From Pseudomonadota bacterium (GTDB lineage: Bacteria > Myxococcota_A > Polyangia > Haliangiales > Haliangiaceae), in the NCBI GenBank assembly GCA_023430775.1, contig JAEYYY010000186.1, positions 1 through 26,991 on the forward strand: DNA of 26,991 nucleotides, written 5' to 3'. This document shows positions 21,669-26,991 of the stretch, in pieces. Under the pieces are notes generated by a model. It was given only the letters and a program-made list of their open reading frames with translations, made no database searches and was not told the DNA's origin. Within the stretch, counting starts at the first letter, position 1. The number at the start of each line of letters is the position of its first letter. A program made the position numbers and the translations under genes.

Positions 21669-23795
21669 CTAGCGCTTGCGCGGCAACGGGTCGAGGCTGA
21701 AGTACAGCTTGTCGTCGGCCGTCTTGCTGTAGAAGCGCTTGCTCACCTTCTTGAAGCCGGCGCGCTCGATCCGGACCTCGATCCCGGAGAAGCCGTTGAT
21801 CTGCACCAGCGTCGGGCTGGTCCCCGCGCGCCGGCCACCGATGAACACCTCGGCACCGGGCGGGCTCGTCAGGATCTTCAGGTTGTGCGTCGGCCGGATC
21901 AGCGTGACGTCGAGCGTGGTCGGCTTGCCCTCGGCGAGCGACACGAAGCGATGCTCCGCCTTGTAGCGCGGGTGCGCGATGTCGACCTTGTGGCGATCGC
22001 AGCTGCCGGCGACCGTCAGCGGCGCGGCACCGATCGGGCGACCGTCGAGCGCGATCATCGTCCCGGCCGGTGACGTCGTGACCTCGAGCCGGCACGGGCC
22101 ATCGCCGACGACGACGGGACCGTCCGCCGCCGGATCGACTTCGGAGTCCTTGTCCTGGGGCTCGGCCTTGGTCACCGCGACCGGCGCCGGCCTGGTGACC
22201 GGCACCGGCCTGGTGACCGGCGCCGGTGCCGGCGCTGGCGGCGGCGGCGCGACGGCGCTGCGATCGCGATCGGCGTTCGACGAGCTCGACGCGACGACGA
22301 TGATCAGGATCGCGAGCAGGCTCGCCGCGGCGGCGCCACCGACGATCATCGTCCGGCGGGTCAGCCACGCGGGCCTCCGGCGCGTGGCCTCGCTCGCGAG
22401 GAAGGCCTCGCCGGCGGGGACCGGCGTGTGGACGTCCTGGAAGAACTTGTGGCCGTGCACCAGCGGCGCCAGCTGACCGGTCGGCATCGGCGGTGGTGCC
22501 GTCGGGATCGGTTGACTGTGCGTCGGGTAGGGCGGCGGCAGCGGATCGACCCGCAGCATGCCGGACGCACCGTCGACGCGCAGCAGGCCCGACTGGCCGG
22601 ACTCCTGCTCGACGCGCAGCAGCCCCGAGCTCTCGAGCCGCAGCTGACCCGACATGCCGGACTGGGTCTCGATGCGCAGCGGCTCGGACTGCCCGGTCGG
22701 GTGCTCGACGCGAAGCAGCCCCGACGGCTCGAGGATGATCGCAGGCGTGGCCGCGTAGCCGGGCGCATGCGTGGCCGCGTAGCCGGGCACCGGCGGCACG
22801 GTGTTCCCGGTGCGCGTGCGCATCACCGGGATCGGCACCGACACCGACGGCTCCTCGCGCAGCACGTTCTGATCGAGGCGCAGCACCGGAGGGATCGTGG
22901 TGCCGGTGCGGCGGCCTCCGATCGGCGGCGGGATCGTGGTGCCGGTACGCGCGACCAGCAGCTGGTTGTTCTCGGTGCGGGCAACCAGCACCTGTTCGTC
23001 ACCGTCGAGCAGCGGGATCGCCGGGATGACCTGCGGCAGCTCCGGCTCGTTCGGGAAGTTCGCGGTGTCCTCGTAGAGCGTGCAGTCGACGAACCCCTTG
23101 AGCGAGTCGTCCGACAGGTTCATCAGCGGGTTCGCCGGCAGGATGAAGTCCGAGCCCGGCGTGCGGGTCTCGACCGGCGGCTCGACCTCGACCGGCAGCG
23201 CGGTGGCCTCCGACGGCGAATCGGCGACGATCGGCAGGATCACCTCGAGGACGTTTGCCTCGGGCGGTGTCTTCGGTGGGATCAGCGCCGGCGTCATCAC
23301 CGAGCCGAGCCGGCGCTGCGAGCCGGTCGCGGTGCGCGACATCGTGATCGAGCCGGTGCCCGTCGGCACACGCGGGAACGAGCCGGTCGGCGCTCGCTGA
23401 CCCGGAGGCAGCGGCAGCACGACCGGCGTCTCGCTGAGCGGCTCCATCGCGGTCTCGGCGGTGTCCTCGCCGGCCTGGGCGCGGGCGTCGCGCAGCTTCG
23501 CGAACACCGGCTCGCTCTCCGGCGTCAGCCGGCGGATGCCGAGCCGCACGCCCGGGCGCTTGAAGGGATTGTCCGGCGTCGTCCACGCCGCGAGCACCAC
23601 GCAGGTGCCGCGCAGGACCGGCGTGCGATCCGCGAGCTGGATCGAGAACGGCGTCTCGAGCCCGATCGGCCGCTGGTTCATCGTCGCGACGAAGAACGAT
23701 GTGTCGTCGGAGAACCGATGAAACATCGAGACGAATTGCTCGGCGGACGTGCAGCGTGTCGCCACACAGAGCGCCTTGACCTTGCTAGGCCCCAC
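21669..23795 (-). CDS. PilZ-like / double PEGA-domain membrane protein with repeat-rich linker
   Basis: This is a 708-residue protein in four parts. Residues 1-108 form a compact domain (QFVSMFHRFSDDTSFFVAT, GLETPFSIQLAD, VLRGTCVVLAAW, RPGVRLGIRRL) resembling PilZ-type domains of delta-proteobacterial proteins; that call is tentative. Residues 110-475 are a Pro/Thr/Gly-rich linker with several internal repeats, including six LR[V/I/L][E/D] units (358-418). One membrane helix lies at about 483-503. Beyond it, a Pro/Ala linker leads to two PEGA-type domains (about 568-634 and 637-705), recognisable by TSPAGTMIALDGRPIGAAPL and TSPPGAEVFIGGRRAGTSP. PEGA domains are usually extracytoplasmic. The start is taken as GTG 23795, preceded by GGGGA; GTG at codon 11 is an alternative. 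The role may be surface or envelope signalling; function unknown. Confidence 0.85.
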   Translation of the reverse strand: MGPSKVKALCVATRCTSAEQFVSMFHRFSDDTSFFVATMNQRPIGLETPFSIQLADRTPVLRGTCVVLAAWTTPDNPFKRPGVRLGIRRLTPESEPVFAKLRDARAQAGEDTAETAMEPLSETPVVLPLPPGQRAPTGSFPRVPTGTGSITMSRTATGSQRRLGSVMTPALIPPKTPPEANVLEVILPIVADSPSEATALPVEVEPPVETRTPGSDFILPANPLMNLSDDSLKGFVDCTLYEDTANFPNEPELPQVIPAIPLLDGDEQVLVARTENNQLLVARTGTTIPPPIGGRRTGTTIPPVLRLDQNVLREEPSVSVPIPVMRTRTGNTVPPVPGYAATHAPGYAATPAIILEPSGLLRVEHPTGQSEPLRIETQSGMSGQLRLESSGLLRVEQESGQSGLLRVDGASGMLRVDPLPPPYPTHSQPIPTAPPPMPTGQLAPLVHGHKFFQDVHTPVPAGEAFLASEATRRRPAWLTRRTMIVGGAAAASLLAILIIVVASSSSNADRDRSAVAPPPPAPAPAPVTRPVPVTRPAPVAVTKAEPQDKDSEVDPAADGPVVVGDGPCRLEVTTSPAGTMIALDGRPIGAAPLTVAGSCDRHKVDIAHPRYKAEHRFVSLAEGKPTTLDVTLIRPTHNLKILTSPPGAEVFIGGRRAGTSPTLVQINGFSGIEVRIERAGFKKVSKRFYSKTADDKLYFSLDPLPRKR
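22542..22724 (-). repeat. Coding repeat: six degenerate G-x-LR-V-E units
   Basis: Codons 358-418 of the PEGA gene encode six units of the form GLLRVE, EPLRIE, GQLRLE, GLLRVE, GLLRVD and GMLRVD. They are separated by spacers of 3-6 residues, mostly Ser/Gly/Gln-rich (such as SGQS). Related coding repeats lie nearby: GTTIPP units encoded at about 22893-22960 (39-bp period), PGYAAT units at about 22747-22788 (24-bp period), and PVTRP units at 22187-22221 (18-bp period). Confidence 0.8.
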
Positions 23796-23804
23796 CAGTT
23801 CCCC

Positions 23805-23834
23805 AGTCTAGAAAATCGCAGACGCTGTAGCCAA
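23805..23834 (-). promoter_or_regulatory. Candidate promoter of the PEGA-domain gene
   Basis: On the minus strand, TTGGCT (23834-23829) and TAGACT (23810-23805) are 18 nt apart. The -10 ends 9 nt before the GTG at 23795, so the message would have almost no leader. The -35 matches only 3 of 6 positions. Confidence 0.35.
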
Positions 23835-23979
23835 ATGGTTTTCAGGCATTCGCAGATCTGATCGCGCAGCCGCCGTCAGCCTGCCCACGGTTGCAGGTAG
23901 GTGCGTCTGCGTCGCCGACACAGGCCGCGCTCGGGAGCGCGCGAAACCAGGAAAAGTCGTCCATCACGCCACCGGCTGG

Positions 23980-23985
23980 TATACG
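23980..23985 (+). promoter_or_regulatory. Candidate extended -10 of the secretin-N-like gene
   Basis: TATACG at 23980-23985 is preceded by TGG, giving an extended -10 (TGnTATACG). It ends 6 nt before the GTG at 23992, so transcription would start at or next to the start codon. No good -35 is visible. Confidence 0.35.
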
Positions 23986-23991
23986 GCAAGG

Positions 23992-24297
23992 GTGCTGCGA
24001 CTCGCGATGATCTGCCTGCTGGTCAGCCCCGCGTGGGCGGACGACGCGGTCAAGCGCATCGAGGTCGAGGTCGACAAGACCGTCGAGGTCGAGGTCGGGC
24101 GGTTGATCGGCTTTCACTGCGACCAGCCCAAGCTGATCGATGCGCAGATGAAGACGCGACGCGATACCCGCGGCGACGTCAACGTGTTCGTGGTCAAGGG
24201 AGTGACCGCCGGCACCACGCTGTGCCGGATCGGTGGTGCGGCACTCGGCGCATCGCAGCTGTTCGAGGTGGTCGTCCGCGAACCGAAGAAGCGATAG
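23992..24297 (+). CDS. Secreted secretin/pilus-assembly N-terminal-like small protein
   Basis: This is a 101-residue protein with a Sec signal peptide (MLRLAMICLLVSPAWA, cleavage likely after A16). The mature 85 residues read as a small beta domain: IEVEVDKTVEVEVGRLIGF, a PKLIDAQ turn, VNVFVVKGVTAGTTLCRIGG and FEVVVRE. This is the pattern of the N-terminal domain of type II/III secretion secretins and pilus-assembly proteins (a Vxv-G-k-x-i start, then VkGvtaGtTxl), here without any secretin barrel. Two cysteines, C43 in FHCDQ and one in TLCRIG, could form a disulfide. It starts at GTG 23992. The following gene begins 17 bp after its stop. It could be an envelope partner of a secretion system or a stand-alone relic; the assignment is from pattern only. 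Confidence 0.72.
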   Translation: MLRLAMICLLVSPAWADDAVKRIEVEVDKTVEVEVGRLIGFHCDQPKLIDAQMKTRRDTRGDVNVFVVKGVTAGTTLCRIGGAALGASQLFEVVVREPKKR

Positions 24298-24300
24298 CGC

Positions 24301-24306
24301 TACCAT
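24301..24306 (+). promoter_or_regulatory. Candidate -10 element of the 24315 gene
   Basis: TACCAT (4 of 6 matches; TANNNT form) lies in the 17-bp gap after the secretin-N-like gene and ends 8 nt before the ATG at 24315. It could give this gene its own leaderless transcript in addition to read-through. Confidence 0.3.
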
Positions 24307-24314
24307 CACCGCGG

Positions 24315-25805
24315 ATGGCGATGGATCTGCTCCAGCGTGCCGAACGCGCGAGTGATCCGGCGATCGCCCGCGACGCCCTCGAAGCGGCGCTGCGCGCCTC
24401 CAACGAGCGCAGCTGGGTGTATCGCAACGCCGCGCGGATCTACCGCGAGCAACTCGATGACGTGGCGAGTGCGAAGCGGGTGCTCGAGCAGCTCGAACCG
24501 CTGACCGGGATCGAGTGGCGGCTCGCCGCGGCGGCATGGGCGGAGCTCGCGGAGCGCGATCGCGCGACCGTGTGCCTCGAGAAGGCGGCGAGCAACGCGC
24601 GCACCGCGAGCGATCTGTGCATGGTCGCGCTCGGCTATCGCGAGTGCGGGTTCCCCGACGAGGGCCGCTTGCTGATCGACGGCGCCGAGGGGATCGCGAC
24701 CCGCGCGCTCGATTGCTGGACCGTCGCCAACGTGCGCCGCGCCTTCGACGCGCCCGCGCTGCCGGTGCTCGAGAAGGGGCTCGCGGACACCAGCGACGTG
24801 CTCGAGATCGTGACGTTCGCGAACGCGCTCGCCGCTTACGGGGTCGACGCGGAGACGCTGGGCGCGGCACTCGATCGCGCGGAGCTGCGGGCGTCGACCG
24901 TCGATGGCTGGCTGGCGCTCGCGCTCGCCCGCGTCGAGCTGTTCGGCGATCGCGACCACGCGCTGACCTGCGTCGCTCGCGCCTCCAGGCTGTCGATCTC
25001 GACGCAGCACGAGCGCGCGATCGGCGTCATGCGCGCGCGGGTCAGCGGCATCGAGCTGCTCGACGACGATCGGCCGCGCCTGCTTCCGAACCAGCTGTTG
25101 CGCCACGGCGCGCGCACGTTCGGTTTCGAGCGCGATGGCAACAAGCTGTTCGGCTGGATCCGCGCACGGCTGCCGCGCACCAGCATCGACGCGCTCGCCC
25201 GCCCCGGTCAGTTCATGTTCAACGACGATCTGGTCGCGCTGCTCGAGATGCAGCGCACCGGCGTGATCCCGCACCCGCTCCCCGGTTACCTCGACAACCT
25301 GCGCGAGGTCAGTCGCGGGCTCGGGCCCGGCGAAGATCGCCTGACCCGCGCGTTCGCATGCACGCTGCTGTGTCTCGAGGATGCCGCGTCGTCGCGGCCG
25401 GGCGGCCACGAGGTGACGATGGCGATCCTGCTCTCCACCTGTCTCGAGCTCGGCGATGCGGCGATCGAGGGTGCGATCGCGCTGTTCGCCGCGCTCGCCG
25501 ACGCGTACGAGGCGACGTACTGCACCACGCGGATGGCGTACCTGACGCTGTTCGCCGAGCTCGGTCTCGCGCTGTCGGCATCGTGGCTCGATCCGAGCGA
25601 TCCGCGCATCGATGGCGTGATCGATCGCCTGCTGCGCGACGAGCCGATACACCGCGCGCGCCGCGCGTTCTCGTCGCGCTGGCTGCTCGGGCTCGCACCG
25701 CAGGACGGTGCCGCGCCGGGCCACGCGCGGATCTGGAACCAGCTCGCGAGCGAGATGCTCGAGCACCCGCGCCAGCAGCGGCTGCGCGAGCGGCTGGTAC
25801 CCTAG
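24315..25805 (+). CDS. Large helical repeat protein of unknown function
   Basis: This is a 496-residue protein without signal peptide or membrane helix. The N-terminal half is alpha-helical and Ala/Leu-rich, with TPR- or HEAT-like pairs (DLLQRAERASDPAIARDAL, RIYREQLDDVASAKRVLEQL, ATVCLEKAASNARTASDL), suggesting a scaffold. The C-terminal half (from about 260) is also helical, with islands such as FMFNDDLVALLEMQRTG and LPGYLDNLREVSRGLG, but no catalytic motif could be recognised. The ATG at 24315 is chosen because the upstream part of the open frame is Arg-rich noise overlapping the preceding gene in another frame. Its stop TAG overlaps the typA stop on the other strand in one CTAG (25802-25805). 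Confidence 0.75.
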   Translation: MAMDLLQRAERASDPAIARDALEAALRASNERSWVYRNAARIYREQLDDVASAKRVLEQLEPLTGIEWRLAAAAWAELAERDRATVCLEKAASNARTASDLCMVALGYRECGFPDEGRLLIDGAEGIATRALDCWTVANVRRAFDAPALPVLEKGLADTSDVLEIVTFANALAAYGVDAETLGAALDRAELRASTVDGWLALALARVELFGDRDHALTCVARASRLSISTQHERAIGVMRARVSGIELLDDDRPRLLPNQLLRHGARTFGFERDGNKLFGWIRARLPRTSIDALARPGQFMFNDDLVALLEMQRTGVIPHPLPGYLDNLREVSRGLGPGEDRLTRAFACTLLCLEDAASSRPGGHEVTMAILLSTCLELGDAAIEGAIALFAALADAYEATYCTTRMAYLTLFAELGLALSASWLDPSDPRIDGVIDRLLRDEPIHRARRAFSSRWLLGLAPQDGAAPGHARIWNQLASEMLEHPRQQRLRERLVP

Positions 25806-26991
25806 TCGTCGGTCTCGGAGGGTTTCTTCTCGAGCCGCTTGCGGTGGTTGTGATCGAGGATCGCCTTGCGCAGGCGGATCGTCTTGGGCGTCACCTCGAC
25901 GAGCTCGTCGTCGTTGATGAACTCGAGCGCGTACTCGAGCGTCAGCTGCCGCGGCGGCGCCAGGACGAGCTTCTCGTCGGCGGCCGTGGTGCGGATGTTG
26001 GTCAGCTTCTTCGCCTTGCTCGGGTTGACGACGAGATCGTTATCGCGCTGATGAATGCCGACGATCATCCCCGAGTAGACGTGGATGTTCGGACCGATGA
26101 ACATCTGGCCGCGCTCCTGGAGATAGAACAGGCCGTACGCGTTCGAGATGCCTTCTTCGCTCGCGATCAGCACGCCGTTCTGGCGCGTCTTGATGCCACC
26201 GCCGACCGGGCCGTACTCGGCAAACTGCGTGTAGAGCACGCCGGTGCCGCGGGTGTCGGTGAGGAACTGCGAGCGATAGCCGATCAGGCCGCGCGCCGGG
26301 ATCCGGTACTCGAGGCGCGTGCGCCCCGGTGCCGACGGCCGCATCTCGCGCATCTGACCGAGCCGGCGACCGAGCTCCTCGACCACCGCGCCGACGTACG
26401 CCTCGTCGAGATCGATGACCGCATCCTCGTAGGGCTCGAGCAGCGAGCCATCCTCGCCGGTCTGGTGGATCACCTGCGGCTGGCTGACGCACATCTCGTA
26501 GCCCTCGCGGCGCATCGTCTCGATCAGCACCGAGAGGTGGAGCTCGCCGCGGCCGGAGACCTTGAACACGCCGGCATCCGCCGTCTCCTCGACGCGCAGC
26601 GCGACGTTGCTCTTGATCTCGCGGTCGAGGCGCTCGCGCAGGTTGCGCGACGTCACGTACTTGCCTTCGCGACCGGCAAACGGGCCGTCGTTGACCCGGA
26701 AGTTCATCGTGATCGTCGGCGCGTCGATCTTCAGCAGCGGCAGGATCGTCGGGTTCTGGATCGACGTGATGGTCTCGCCGACGTTGAGGTTCTGCATGCC
26801 GGTGAACGCGACGATGTCGCCGGCGATCGCCTCGGCGAGCTCGAACCGCTTGAGGCCCTGGAAGCCGAGCACCTTCTGGACGCGGAACTCTTCCTTGCTG
26901 CCATCGCGATGCGCGAGCAGCACGCGATCGCCGACCTTGCTGCGGCCGCGCGCATGCGGCCGATCGCCATGTAGCCGAGGTAGTCGTCGTA
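25802..26991 (-). CDS. typA: Translational GTPase TypA/BipA, C-terminal part, frameshifted near the contig end
   Basis: This ribosome-binding GTPase acts in stress adaptation and 50S assembly. Only the part after the G domain is in the window: EF-Tu-like domain II (VLGFQGLKRFELAEAIAGD), domain III (GRGELHLSVLIETMRREG), the BipA hallmark IPARGLIGYRSQFLTDTRG, LQERGQMFIGPNIHVYSGM, and the C-terminal DDELVEVTPKTIRLRK. The uninterrupted reading frame with this sequence covers 25802 to about 26946. Upstream, the family-like sequence DDYLGYMAIGRMRA is in another frame (about 26950-26991). One missing G/C in the GCGCGCGG-type tract near 26943-26953 would join them. The G domain lies beyond the window. 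The 3' end shares the CTAG stop with the gene at 24315. Confidence 0.95.
   Translation of the reverse strand, partial: RRLPRLHGDRPHARGRSKVGDRVLLAHRDGSKEEFRVQKVLGFQGLKRFELAEAIAGDIVAFTGMQNLNVGETITSIQNPTILPLLKIDAPTITMNFRVNDGPFAGREGKYVTSRNLRERLDREIKSNVALRVEETADAGVFKVSGRGELHLSVLIETMRREGYEMCVSQPQVIHQTGEDGSLLEPYEDAVIDLDEAYVGAVVEELGRRLGQMREMRPSAPGRTRLEYRIPARGLIGYRSQFLTDTRGTGVLYTQFAEYGPVGGGIKTRQNGVLIASEEGISNAYGLFYLQERGQMFIGPNIHVYSGMIVGIHQRDNDLVVNPSKAKKLTNIRTTAADEKLVLAPPRQLTLEYALEFINDDELVEVTPKTIRLRKAILDHNHRKRLEKKPSETDD

Noticed and set aside
22187..22960. Clustered direct repeats as a possible CRISPR or mobile element
   Set aside because: Periods are multiples of 3 (18, 24 and 39 bp) and the repeats keep the PEGA protein frame, encoding PVTRP, PGYAAT and GTTIPP units.

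Overview
The window is dense, very GC-rich bacterial DNA with almost no spare space: about 20 genes and no gap longer than 196 bp. Gene content points to a myxobacterium-like member of Myxococcota (former Deltaproteobacteria). The evidence is two large Ser/Thr protein kinases with TPR tails, a FHA-linked sigma-54 activator, a PEGA-domain protein with long low-complexity linkers, and a complex I locus split from its usual partners. This placement is inferred from gene content, not from a search. Both ends look like the ragged ends of one assembled contig: hemD has in-frame stops in the first 66 bases, and typA is frameshifted about 40 bases from the other end.

Layout. (1) 1-1783, plus strand: haem biosynthesis genes hemD (5' truncated) and hemB, then a 59-residue small protein, chained by 4-bp overlaps. 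(2) 1758-4142, minus: a Ser/Thr kinase fused to a TolB-like domain and TPRs. (3) 4314-4520, plus: an isolated 68-residue peptide with a double-glycine leader, a strong Shine-Dalgarno and a candidate sigma-54 promoter. (4) 4525-5421, minus: a PlsC-type acyltransferase. (5) 5576-14187, plus: a tightly coupled nuoEFJKLMN operon followed 6 bp later by malQ (14194-16305). (6) 16312-18978, minus: a second, membrane-anchored Ser/Thr kinase with TPRs. It is divergent from a fatty acid hydroxylase (19164) and the FHA/sigma-54 activator (19845-21152); the gap between them carries helically phased short repeats. (7) 21157-23795, minus: a small lipoprotein and a PilZ-like/PEGA protein. (8) 23992-25805, plus: a secreted secretin-N-like domain protein and a 496-residue protein of unknown function. 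(9) 25802-26991, minus: the C-terminal part of translational GTPase TypA/BipA.

How it fits together. The nuo genes encode the NADH-input module (NuoEF) and most of the proton-pumping membrane arm (NuoJKLMN). The Q-module genes, nuoG, nuoH and nuoI must lie elsewhere. Three membrane subunits carry unusual terminal additions: a signal-peptide-like extension on NuoJ, a PKD-like C-terminal domain on NuoL and a Pro/Ala-rich tail on NuoM. Kinase, FHA reader and sigma-54 activator genes lie close enough to suggest a phospho-signalling module, and the peptide gene carries a plausible sigma-54 promoter.

Two architectural patterns stand out. All five convergent gene pairs end within 6 bp of each other or overlap. 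Several first genes of transcription units have a -10-like hexamer 6-9 nt before the start codon, suggesting leaderless mRNAs, whereas the peptide and nuoM have clear Shine-Dalgarno sites. No tRNA, rRNA, CRISPR array or insertion sequence was seen.
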